DNA from: an uncultured Sutterella sp.
GTDB lineage: Bacteria > Pseudomonadota > Gammaproteobacteria > Burkholderiales > Burkholderiaceae_F
DNA: 64,000 bases
NCBI GenBank assembly: GCA_905201055.1
Contig: CAJKMT010000001.1
Location: forward strand, 1 to 64,000
Direction: 5' to 3'
Position 1 is the first letter of the stretch, and every line of letters begins with the position of its first letter. This document shows, in pieces, positions 10,066 through 18,335 of the stretch. The translations under genes and the position numbers were made by a program. The notes under the pieces are model-generated. The model saw nothing but the letters and a program-made list of their open reading frames with translations. It had not been told where the DNA came from and did no database searches.

Positions 10066-10713
10066 TTAATTATCGTCTTTAGACCACTCAATGCCTAATT
10101 GGCGCAATTTTCTATAAAGATGGGTTCGCTCAAGTTGCGCTTTGGCGGCAACACGCGTCATGCTGTAGTTTTCTTGTTCGAGCAAATGCGTGAAATAGGC
10201 GCGTTCAAATTGATCCCGAGCTTCTCTAAGCGGGAGCGAAAAATCAATTTGATTGCCCAACGATGCGGCATGTGAGTCTTGTTGTTTTTTTTCGGATTGA
10301 GCCGCCGAACTGTTTTTCGGGTGGGCTGAAGCCGTTCGTTCCATCGTTTGTTTGGCGGCTAAAGCAGCCCGCAGCGCTTCGGTCAGTGTTTTGATGGATG
10401 TTGGTTTTTCAAGGAATGAATAAGCTCCGAATTTCGTGGCCTCAACAGCCATGTCAATGTTGGCATGCCCCGACATCATAATAACCGGGCAGGGCAATGG
10501 TCCTTGAGAAGCCCATTCTTTCAGTAACGACATACCATCGGTATCAGGCATCCAAATGTCAAGCAGGATGACATCCGGCGCACAAGTATGCAAAGCGCGA
10601 CGAGCTTCCACGCTGTTAGCGGCTACGCTAACCGTGTACCCCTCATCGGAGAGAATTTCGCTAAACAGTTCACGAATACCAACTTCGTCATCTACAACAA
10701 GAACGTTTGCCAT
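10066..10713 (-). CDS. NtrX-like response regulator lacking the AAA+ domain
   Basis: The N-terminal receiver domain (about residues 1-120) has the acidic pair D8/D9, phospho-acceptor D52 in LLDIWMPD, and Lys in EKPTS. A short linker leads directly to a C-terminal Fis-type helix-turn-helix (MTRVAAKAQLERTHLYRKLRQLGI). The central sigma-54-interacting AAA+ domain of full NtrX/NtrC is absent (215 aa against roughly 450), so it cannot be a classical sigma-54 activator. It starts 30 bases after the NtrY-like kinase and is its obvious partner. Confidence 0.88.
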   Translation of the reverse strand: MANVLVVDDEVGIRELFSEILSDEGYTVSVAANSVEARRALHTCAPDVILLDIWMPDTDGMSLLKEWASQGPLPCPVIMMSGHANIDMAVEATKFGAYSFLEKPTSIKTLTEALRAALAAKQTMERTASAHPKNSSAAQSEKKQQDSHAASLGNQIDFSLPLREARDQFERAYFTHLLEQENYSMTRVAAKAQLERTHLYRKLRQLGIEWSKDDN

Positions 10714-10743
10714 TTAAAAAACTTAAGTCTGAGAATAAAAAAG

Positions 10744-12897
10744 TCAGGCTAGATTGACAAAACCAATCGTAACTATAGCACCATTTGGTTTTCCGTCTTG
10801 AGAACCTGTTTGGTTAGCCAACTTAATCCAACCGCCATGTTCTTCAATGATTTTTTTGACCATCGGTAAGCCAAGACCGGTGCCGGTTTCTTTAGTCGTA
10901 ATGTACGGTTCAAAAGCGTGATCCAAAATTTGATCACTAAATCCCGGACCATTATCCATAATGGTTAGGATAACAGATCTTGATTTGCCGTCCCGTTCCG
11001 AATGAGTCTTTATGTCAATTTTGCAATCGCTGTCCGATTTGCTGGCTTCTTTCGCATTTGAAAGCAGATTGTGTAAAACCTGCAGCAGCTGAGCTCGGTC
11101 AGCCAACACAAGGGGAAGATTGTCTTCCAGGGACAAAGATACCGAGCCGCCTGCCTGTCGATATAAAAGAGCCACATCATCAAGAACGTCATTTAAATTT
11201 AACGGGCGCAATGTGGGCTTGGGTAATTTGGCATAGTCTCGGAAGTCATTGACCATTTGTTTAATGGAAGAGACTTGTTCGACAATGGTGTTGGTATACC
11301 GATTAAGAAGCACTATGTCTTCTTCAGGCAAATGTTTTGCCAATTTGATTTGCATTCGTTCGGCGGCAAGCTGAATTGGCGTGAGGGGATTTTTAATTTC
11401 ATGAGCCATGCGTCGAGCAACTTCACCCCATGCAACGACTCGCTGTGCGGCCACCGCCTGAGTCATGTCGTCAATAACCACCAAATATCCCGGTCCGTCG
11501 TTTAGCGGCACGGAAGAGGTGCGAATCATTAGAGTCAGCGGTTCTTTTTTGCCGTCAACGGATAAAGAAGCATTTTCTTGTTTAACGGCACGAGTATTTT
11601 CCGACAACATCGGCAAAATCAATTCTGCGAGAGTGGGATTGGCTTCTTTGAGCAAAACACCGATTTGCAGCACACTGTTGCCTAAAATTTTGACGGCTCC
11701 CATGTTAGCGGAGCGCAACCGTTTCATATGATCCAGAACAATAATGCCGTTGGAGAGGTTTTCCAAAATACGTTCACGGAAAATATTGGATTGTTCAAGC
11801 TTTTCCCGCCGACTCTCAAGAGTATCCATGGCATCGTTGACTTGTCTGACCATGACATTGAAAGCACGGGTCAATTCATTGATTTCATCGGCACCGGTAA
11901 ATTCTTTAATCGGTTGGAAGTGACCGCTGGTCACTCGTCGTGTACCTTCAGCCAATTGTCGGATAGGTGCAGTTATACGGCTGGCAAACGAAAAAGCAGC
12001 CAGTACGGAACAAAGTACGGCAAGGAGCAAACTCAGCACCAATGACCAGTGATATATCGTTTGAAGACCGCTGCGGGTAAAAATAATTTGTTGGTAATCC
12101 AGAAGTCCATTGGTGACCGCATTGATGTTGCGGGCAACAGCAGGAGGAATTTCCATACTTACCTGCAAAAAGAGTTCTTCAGATGACGAGTTGTTGTTGA
12201 TGGGGACGATGGTACGGATTCGCAAAGAGTTGTACTGCCCATTGGAGTCTGAAGAGGATTCCTCCAAATCGGAAAAGTAACCTTGGTGACGCACAGTCTG
12301 AATATCCCGCATTGGAATAACAAGGTCGATGGAAGGCAGTGGAGAACTTTGAGTAATGATCTGACCGTTGCCGTCAATTAAGTAAAGGACTGCGGAATTG
12401 GTCAGATCACTCATACGAATGAGTTCGCTGCTCATCTCTCCGAATGAAGCGCTACTGAGGCGATCGGCAATTGTTCGTGTTGTCACCAATTGGTCGTTTT
12501 GAATACGAAGCAATGAGTTTTGGGCCAAGGTGACGCCTGAGTCCAGGGCGGTTTCTACGCGAGAGTCAACGCCGGAGTCAAATGCCTGTGAAATCAAGTG
12601 TGAGGAAATTGTGTAAATGAGTAAAGAGGGCAATAAAGCGACAACGGAGATAATGCAAACTAAAGTTGTCAGCATGCGGGAGCCGAACTGCCGTTGACGG
12701 AAGCGCTTGATTAATTTAGAAATCAGCGAAATAACGGCAATCAATAGGCCCAGGGCAACGAAGGCATTGATAAGGAGTAAAAGAGGAAAGTAAGGTTCGA
12801 GTTTTTGAGAGGTTGTTCCGGCAGAAGTCAGCAAAAACAGCAAAACCACCACAATGGCTAAACCGATGCTTGCACCGTACCTGAGGCGATATCTCAT
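10744..12897 (-). CDS. NtrY-like membrane sensor histidine kinase
   Basis: The protein (717 aa) has several N-terminal transmembrane segments, an extracytoplasmic loop, and another segment followed by a HAMP linker (ASRITAPIRQLAEGTRRV). A PAS-like domain and a complete kinase core follow. The H-box is AHEIKNPLTPIQ, the N-box LHNLLSNAKEAS, the G-boxes DNGPGFSD and GTGLGLPM. This is the NtrY layout; its signal is not evident from sequence. Its ATG overlaps the stop of the DUF4390 gene (TAATG). The adjacent trkAH genes suggest, without proving, a link to envelope or ion homeostasis. Confidence 0.9.
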   Translation of the reverse strand: MRYRLRYGASIGLAIVVVLLFLLTSAGTTSQKLEPYFPLLLLINAFVALGLLIAVISLISKLIKRFRQRQFGSRMLTTLVCIISVVALLPSLLIYTISSHLISQAFDSGVDSRVETALDSGVTLAQNSLLRIQNDQLVTTRTIADRLSSASFGEMSSELIRMSDLTNSAVLYLIDGNGQIITQSSPLPSIDLVIPMRDIQTVRHQGYFSDLEESSSDSNGQYNSLRIRTIVPINNNSSSEELFLQVSMEIPPAVARNINAVTNGLLDYQQIIFTRSGLQTIYHWSLVLSLLLAVLCSVLAAFSFASRITAPIRQLAEGTRRVTSGHFQPIKEFTGADEINELTRAFNVMVRQVNDAMDTLESRREKLEQSNIFRERILENLSNGIIVLDHMKRLRSANMGAVKILGNSVLQIGVLLKEANPTLAELILPMLSENTRAVKQENASLSVDGKKEPLTLMIRTSSVPLNDGPGYLVVIDDMTQAVAAQRVVAWGEVARRMAHEIKNPLTPIQLAAERMQIKLAKHLPEEDIVLLNRYTNTIVEQVSSIKQMVNDFRDYAKLPKPTLRPLNLNDVLDDVALLYRQAGGSVSLSLEDNLPLVLADRAQLLQVLHNLLSNAKEASKSDSDCKIDIKTHSERDGKSRSVILTIMDNGPGFSDQILDHAFEPYITTKETGTGLGLPMVKKIIEEHGGWIKLANQTGSQDGKPNGAIVTIGFVNLA

Positions 12898-13493
12898 TAC
12901 CGTACATCCTCACCAGGATGGGTGATAGTGCGATCCAACATGACGTCATGCCAGTCGGAACGAAGGTCCCAATCATTTTCGCCGATGGTAACCTGCATGG
13001 GCAATGGCAACTGCTCCGTGTCTAGTCTGATTCGAACTTCGGCTACACAGTTTTCCGGATTTTCAATAGTGGGATTGTCGGAGACTCTCCAACCATGCAA
13101 AGACTTGAGGATAGCGAGAGTTTCAGACAGAGAATCGAATGATTGTGATAACCCCCCGCGAGATAAGCGATACTGACGGGTCAAAGGACTGTATGACAAT
13201 CGGGTCATCAGCGAAGCTTCAACGATAGGTTTATTCACCCAGTACCAACGCTCAGATTGGATCGAGAAATCTGTTACAAAATAAAGGGGAATGCCGCGAT
13301 TTAACGCATCTTGAACGCTTCGCGGCAGATCAAATTCAATATTGACATCAAGATAGAGGCCGGAGGGCTGATCCATTCTTGATGATAAAGAAGCGGACAT
13401 AACAGTAATGTCATTTGCCCACGAAGGCGCAACACTTCCCAGCCCGATAATCAGGGCCAGTATCCAGCCAAAGAAGTGTTGAACCTTATTCAT
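12897..13493 (-). CDS. DUF4390 exported protein
   Basis: This 198-aa protein carries an N-terminal signal peptide (hydrophobic core FGWILALIIGLGSVAPSWA, likely cut after SWA near residue 26). The body is beta-rich, with FDLPRSVQDALNRGIPLYFVTDF as recognisable DUF4390 signature. The family is regularly found just upstream of NtrY-like kinases in betaproteobacteria. Its location outside the membrane makes it a candidate signal partner of the kinase, but that is inference. It overlaps ntrY by one base and lies 7 bases after rsmB. Confidence 0.8.
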   Translation of the reverse strand: MNKVQHFFGWILALIIGLGSVAPSWANDITVMSASLSSRMDQPSGLYLDVNIEFDLPRSVQDALNRGIPLYFVTDFSIQSERWYWVNKPIVEASLMTRLSYSPLTRQYRLSRGGLSQSFDSLSETLAILKSLHGWRVSDNPTIENPENCVAEVRIRLDTEQLPLPMQVTIGENDWDLRSDWHDVMLDRTITHPGEDVR

Positions 13494-13500
13494 TGTCTAA

Positions 13501-14808
13501 TTATTCCTTTTTCGTGAGCAGCGCGTAGAAAAAGCCGTCATGAATAAGAGGTAAATTTTCGTCCGTTTCACGCTCGGTCGGAATTAACCTCAGCATGCCG
13601 CTGGGCATGATGGGGGCAGTTTTTAGTGCGGCTTGAGGGTGTCGGTCGAGAAAACGTGCTATCTGTTCCGGTCCTTCTTCAGGAAAGAGCGAACAAACCA
13701 CGTACAACAAATCCTTACCGACAGGCACTTTTTTCCACAGGGATTCCAGTAATTTTTCCTGCTTAGCGGCCAATAATTTTATGTCCTCAGGTCTTCTGGA
13801 CCAGACAATGTCCGGATGACGTCTGACAATACCGGAAGCCGTGCAGGGGGCGTCAAGCAAAATAGCATCAAAATCCCCCAATTGCTGAAGAACTTTTTCA
13901 TTAGCAGCGTCGCCAACCACAATTTTAGCGGTTAAGCCCAAACGGTCGAGAGTTTGTTTTATGCGGGGGGCTCTGAGGGGATCTATTTCCATCGCTGTGA
14001 CATCCAGCCGATGAGTTTCCAATAACTGAGCTGTTTTACCGCCGGGTGCTGCGCAGGCATCCAATACTCTGTCTCCGGTATTCAATGACAAAATATCCGT
14101 TACCAATTGGCTGCCGGCATCTTGAACAGAACATAGCCCTTCGGTGAATCCCGGAATCTGTTGAACGGGGCACGGAGGATCGACAATGACCGCCCAGCGT
14201 CCGATTTGACGTCCGCTGAGTCCCTGTTTTTGTAATTTTTCCAGGAACTCCTTGACAGTGATTTTGGACCGGTTAACCCGAAGTGTGAGAGGCGGACGCT
14301 TATTTTGAACCCTGAGTATGCCTTCCCAATTTTTAGGATAAGCCTGTCGAATCTTGGAGATCCACCATCCGGGAGCATTGAAACGAGCATTTAAATTGGT
14401 TTTGAATGCAGCAACGAGCTCAGAGCGGTTTCGAAGAAAATTTCTAAGCACCGCATTGATAAAACCGTTCGACCAAGCCGTTCCTGAGTCGGCTTTTGCC
14501 GCTTCAACGGTTTGATTAACGACGGTAAACGGTTTTTCGTTGCCTTCCAGCAATAAAGCCAATGCAATACTCAACATGGCTTTAACTTTTTCCTGAGGTG
14601 CTTTTTTTACGAGTTTGCCCAGCAAAATTTCCACCTGAGCCCGGTGTCTTACCGTTGTGTAAAGCAAACTCTGCACAACCCCTTTCATTTCGGGGCGCTG
14701 CCCGATTAAGCAGTGATCAAGAGCTTTTTCAAGAGAGCACGAGTCGGTAAGCATTTTCTGCCAACCGACTGCGCTGATTGCAATAGCCTGACTGAGGAGA
14801 GCGCTCAT
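13501..14808 (-). CDS. rsmB: 16S rRNA (cytosine-967-C5) methyltransferase
   Basis: RsmB (435 aa) methylates C967 of 16S rRNA using SAM. An N-terminal NusB-like RNA-binding domain (about 1-140) precedes a Rossmann methyltransferase domain. Visible motifs are the SAM loop DACAAPGGKTAQLLE, DAPCTASGIVRRHPD and VVCSLFPEEG; the Cys residues of the last two are the release and catalytic cysteines known in this family. The start codon overlaps the stop of fmt by 4 bases, indicating translational coupling. The usual Burkholderiales neighbour htpX is not present. Confidence 0.95.
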   Translation of the reverse strand: MSALLSQAIAISAVGWQKMLTDSCSLEKALDHCLIGQRPEMKGVVQSLLYTTVRHRAQVEILLGKLVKKAPQEKVKAMLSIALALLLEGNEKPFTVVNQTVEAAKADSGTAWSNGFINAVLRNFLRNRSELVAAFKTNLNARFNAPGWWISKIRQAYPKNWEGILRVQNKRPPLTLRVNRSKITVKEFLEKLQKQGLSGRQIGRWAVIVDPPCPVQQIPGFTEGLCSVQDAGSQLVTDILSLNTGDRVLDACAAPGGKTAQLLETHRLDVTAMEIDPLRAPRIKQTLDRLGLTAKIVVGDAANEKVLQQLGDFDAILLDAPCTASGIVRRHPDIVWSRRPEDIKLLAAKQEKLLESLWKKVPVGKDLLYVVCSLFPEEGPEQIARFLDRHPQAALKTAPIMPSGMLRLIPTERETDENLPLIHDGFFYALLTKKE

Positions 14809-15767
14809 TTAAAAAACTCTCCTTTAGTGATCGGATAACCTTGAAGAAAGCTTTGGGCGGGCATTTTCGGTTTGCCGGATCTTTGAAGAACTGTGGCACA
14901 AATGCCTCCCTGAGCGCAGGCGATGGTGATCCCCTCTTTATTAACTTCAACAACTTCACCGGGCTGCCCGGTAATATCTTCCCGAAGCCGAGCTTCCCAA
15001 ATTTTGACGGTTGTCCCGTTATGTTCGGCAAATGACGACGGGAAAGGAGAAAAGGCGCGGATTTTTCTTTCGAGTTCTGAGGCTGAAAGCGAAAAATTCA
15101 TTCGTCCTTCTTCTTTGAGCACTTTGTATGCGTAGGTGACTCCCTCTTGAGGCTGCTCGGTGATGGTGATTGATTCCGTTTGGGCTAATAAGCGAACCAG
15201 CATATCAGCCCCTAGCTCAGCGACAGAATTTGTCAAAGAAACGGTTGTTTCAGTGCCGTTAAGAGGAAAGCTTTCCTGCATCAGCATCGGACCGGTGTCC
15301 AGCCCCGCGTCCATTTTCATCAAGGTTACGCCAAAATGACTGTCGCCCGCTTCAATGGCTCGAGTGATGGGAGCCGCGCCTCGCCAACGAGGCAATAAGC
15401 TTGCGTGAATATTGATGCACTTAACGGAATTTTGCGGACCGATCCCCTTGGGAATGTCCAACACCGCTTGCGGTAGCAACATACCGTAGGCCGCCACCAC
15501 CATGATGTCTGCATTCATCGACCTAAGCAACTGGTGCATGGCAGCAGCCTCATCCGGATCTTTTTTAAAAGACAGTGTCTTTGGGGTAGCCACAGCGATA
15601 CCTCTCTCAACGGCTAAGGCTTTTACCGCCGAGGGGGTTAATTTCATGCCTCGCCCGCTTGGTCGATCAGGCTGAGATAATACAAGGCATACTTCATGCC
15701 CGGCATCAATAAGAGCTTCAAGCGCACGGGCTGCAAAAGGAGGGGTTCCAGCAAAAATAATTTTCAT
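14805..15767 (-). CDS. fmt: methionyl-tRNA formyltransferase
   Basis: Fmt (320 aa) formylates Met-tRNA(fMet) from 10-formyl-THF. Its N-terminal formyltransferase domain contains FAGTPPFAARAL, the catalytic region INIHASLLPRWRGAAPI and MDAGLDTGPML (catalytic Asp). A C-terminal OB-like tRNA-binding domain follows. It heads the minus-strand block leading into rsmB. Its usual partner def lies 1 kb away on the same strand, separated by a gene on the opposite strand. Confidence 0.96.
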   Translation of the reverse strand: MKIIFAGTPPFAARALEALIDAGHEVCLVLSQPDRPSGRGMKLTPSAVKALAVERGIAVATPKTLSFKKDPDEAAAMHQLLRSMNADIMVVAAYGMLLPQAVLDIPKGIGPQNSVKCINIHASLLPRWRGAAPITRAIEAGDSHFGVTLMKMDAGLDTGPMLMQESFPLNGTETTVSLTNSVAELGADMLVRLLAQTESITITEQPQEGVTYAYKVLKEEGRMNFSLSASELERKIRAFSPFPSSFAEHNGTTVKIWEARLREDITGQPGEVVEVNKEGITIACAQGGICATVLQRSGKPKMPAQSFLQGYPITKGEFFK

Positions 15768-15881
15768 GCTTTTAATTTTAGTGAGTTCAATTTCGGGTGC
15801 GTTTTATTCATAAGCTTTTTTTGACACCCGTTCAAAAGTTGTTGGTAAAGCGATACACTTTTCGGAAAGCTGAGGAATTTT

Positions 15882-16781
15882 ATGCAGACGTTAAAAACAA
15901 TAGACAATATTCACATAGCTTACGAAGTTTATGGCGACGATTCAGCTCCTGTCATTTTACTGATTATGGGGTTGGGGATGCCGTCGGTAGCCTGGCCTAA
16001 AAGGCTGATTGAGCAGTTGGTGCGTCAAGGATTCAGAGTGGTCGTTTTCGATAATAGGGATAGCGGCCTGTCGACGAAGATTGATCGGGCGGTTGGTTCT
16101 TTCTCAATTCTTTCTGCAATCGTCAAAACTCTTTTCAGACGACCGGTGGTCGGTTGTTATTCCTTGGAGGATATGGCGGCCGACACAGTTGCCGTGTTGG
16201 ATAAGCTGCAGGTTAAACGTGCTCACGTTATGGGAATTTCCATGGGAGCCATGATTGCTCAGGTCTTGGCTTATTTGTATCCTCAAAGAGTGGCCTCTTT
16301 GACCTGTGTGATGAGCGCATCCGGTAATCCCCGAACCGGATTCGGTAAATTACGCGCCATTCGCGGTTTGCTGAGCAGCCCCAGTCAAAACGATGACTTG
16401 GTTGCCATGAAAAATTACCTCCGCAAAATGTTTAAGGCTATCGGCTCCCCTCGAATGAGTTATTCGGATGAGCAGATCACGACTGTTGCCCAATCTATGA
16501 TTGAAAGCGGATTTAATCCAATGTGGGGAAAACGCCAGCTGTTGGCAATTTTGGCTTCCGGGGATCGTTCGAAGAATTTGCGGCGAATTATGGCTCCGAC
16601 CTTGGTTATACACGGTCAGGAAGATCCGTTATTGCCTTTAAAAGCGGGCGAAGAGGTAGCCCGATTGATTCCGAATTCGAGAATGATGGTTATCAGAGGA
16701 ATGGGGCACGACCTACCGGATAACGTAATTGATCAGATCGCACCCGCGGTGGCCAAGCACTGCCACCGCTACAAAAACTGA
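15882..16781 (+). CDS. alpha/beta hydrolase
   Basis: This is a 299-aa alpha/beta-hydrolase-fold protein. The nucleophile elbow is GISMGAM with Ser120, the acid is probably Asp in HGQEDPLLP (about residue 244), and the base is His in GMGHDLPD (about 275). The oxyanion-side LIMGLGMPS and FDNRDSGLS motifs are typical of the RdmC/pimeloyl-ester-hydrolase-like group. The substrate cannot be told. It is transcribed against its neighbours and sits between fmt and def, which are normally adjacent. Its stop is 2 bases from the def stop. Confidence 0.8.
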   Translation: MQTLKTIDNIHIAYEVYGDDSAPVILLIMGLGMPSVAWPKRLIEQLVRQGFRVVVFDNRDSGLSTKIDRAVGSFSILSAIVKTLFRRPVVGCYSLEDMAADTVAVLDKLQVKRAHVMGISMGAMIAQVLAYLYPQRVASLTCVMSASGNPRTGFGKLRAIRGLLSSPSQNDDLVAMKNYLRKMFKAIGSPRMSYSDEQITTVAQSMIESGFNPMWGKRQLLAILASGDRSKNLRRIMAPTLVIHGQEDPLLPLKAGEEVARLIPNSRMMVIRGMGHDLPDNVIDQIAPAVAKHCHRYKN

Positions 16782-16783
16782 TC

Positions 16784-17299
16784 TTATTTATCCCTTTTTT
16801 CTTGGTGGCGACGTTTTTTCAATTTAGAGCAGGCACGGTCATATTTTAGACGACTGAGATGATCGATGAAAACGACGCCATCAAGATGGTCTAATTCGTG
16901 CTGCAGGCAAATTGCCAATAATCCGTCAGCTTTGAGCTCTTGTTGTTGGCCATTTAAGTCCATGTATTGGAGAGTAACTGCTGCACTGCGGGTAACTTTC
17001 TCCCAGATGCCAGGCAAAGACAGACATCCTTCTTCGCCAAGTTCAGTTTCTTCACTACGCTCGGTAATGACCGGATTTATCAATGTCAACAGCTGGTTTT
17101 TCTCTTCACTGACATCAACCACCACCATTCGGACCGGCTCTCCGACTTGCGGAGCGGCAAGACCGACTCCAGGGGCTTTGTACATTGTTTCACCCATATC
17201 AGCAGCCAATTGACGTACGGAGTCTGTAATTTCAGTAATCGGCTGACACTTCATTGACAAGACAGGATTGGGAAACTGCACAATCGGTAAAATAGCCAC
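16784..17299 (-). CDS. def: peptide deformylase
   Basis: Def (171 aa) is the metallo-enzyme that removes the formyl group from nascent proteins. All three motifs are intact: GVGLAAPQVG (about 44-53), EEGCLSLPG with metal ligand Cys92, and QHELDHLDG with ligands His134 and His138 and catalytic Glu135. The length matches bacterial type I deformylase. It is divergent from dprA, and an inserted hydrolase gene separates it from fmt. Confidence 0.97.
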   Translation of the reverse strand: MAILPIVQFPNPVLSMKCQPITEITDSVRQLAADMGETMYKAPGVGLAAPQVGEPVRMVVVDVSEEKNQLLTLINPVITERSEETELGEEGCLSLPGIWEKVTRSAAVTLQYMDLNGQQQELKADGLLAICLQHELDHLDGVVFIDHLSRLKYDRACSKLKKRRHQEKRDK

Positions 17300-17366
17300 A
17301 AGAGTTCTCCAGCAGAGGATTTTTTTAGAACCTCGAATTTTAGCGCAAATACACAGGATTTCTACT

Positions 17367-18230
17367 ATGTCTTTGGAAAATCAAAGAAATTGGTTGCGAT
17401 TGGCCTTCTTGTCGGAAGTTCAATTTGCCGATGTGTATGTGCTATTGAAAACATTTGGGCTGCCGGAAAATATATTTTCACAAAGTCTGTCTTCTTTGAT
17501 GAATGTGTTGCCCCAGAATGAAGCAATGGCGGTTCACCGTTGCCCCGACCAAGAAACAGAACACAGAATCGACAAAGTAATCGGATGGCTTACGGACATA
17601 CCCTCCGTTCGTGTTTTAGTACCCAGCGACGCAGATTTTCCCCAAAGATTTTTAACCCTTCCTCAGCCGCCGCTGGTTGTTCTCTCAGCCGGGAATATTG
17701 AATTGATGAAAAGACCAACTGTCAGTTTGGTGGGCAGCTCACACCCAAGCTCGTTGGCTGAATCCACTACACAGTCTTGGGTTCAGGCGTTAATGACCAA
17801 AAACTTAAGTTTGGTGCAGGGTGACTCGGAGGGAATTGAAAAAATCGGCCTGATGACAGCATTGCAGTCGAACAGTGATTCGCTTGTAATTGTCACTAAA
17901 AATCCCTTAATGGAATCTAATTTTGAGCAAAAGTTGCTATTTATGTCTAATAAGGGACTTTTGCTGAGTCCTCTTGAAAACTCACCGGATCCTTGGTTAG
18001 CGCGTCAAAGATTGTTGATTGCATCAACTGATCATTTTGTTGTTATTCAGGCGAGCATTCGATCAAAGGTTTTACCCCTGATTCGTGAAGCCGCAGATGT
18101 AGGACGTAATATCATGGCTGTTCCGGGCTCCATTCATTCTCCTTTATCCAAAGGTTGCCATAAGCTTATTCGAGAAGGCGCGAAACTGGTGGAATCGGTT
18201 GATGATATTTTTAATGAGATTGAAAATTAA
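17367..18230 (+). CDS. dprA: highly divergent DprA/Smf-family protein
   Basis: This protein (287 aa) lies in the usual dprA position between def and topB. It keeps the FPQRF, PPLVVLSAGN, VSLVGSS and AVPGS...GCHKLIREGA landmarks of the DprA fold. Several hallmark motifs are degraded. The SGLARGID loop reads VQGDSEGIE (about 150-158). The FPxRNRIIAG motif reads PWLARQRLLIAS (about 209-220). The SGSLxTA motif is replaced by ASIRSKV. No C-terminal winged helix is present. DprA loads RecA on incoming DNA; whether this one still does is doubtful. I start at the ATG at 17367, which has CAGGA 8 bases upstream; an upstream TTG at 17268 would overlap def. Confidence 0.72.
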   Translation: MSLENQRNWLRLAFLSEVQFADVYVLLKTFGLPENIFSQSLSSLMNVLPQNEAMAVHRCPDQETEHRIDKVIGWLTDIPSVRVLVPSDADFPQRFLTLPQPPLVVLSAGNIELMKRPTVSLVGSSHPSSLAESTTQSWVQALMTKNLSLVQGDSEGIEKIGLMTALQSNSDSLVIVTKNPLMESNFEQKLLFMSNKGLLLSPLENSPDPWLARQRLLIASTDHFVVIQASIRSKVLPLIREAADVGRNIMAVPGSIHSPLSKGCHKLIREGAKLVESVDDIFNEIEN

Positions 18231-18335
18231 CCGTGTTAAAACAAAAAAATCATTAAAAGTTGCTATTTTCTCGTTTTTTAGTGCTACTCTAAAAAAGCGT
18301 TTGGGTCGACCCCTCAAGATTCGAGTTTGTATCAA

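Noticed and set aside
17268..17366. N-terminal extension of DprA from a TTG at 17268
   Set aside because: It would overlap def and lacks family similarity; the ATG at 17367 has a good ribosome binding site.
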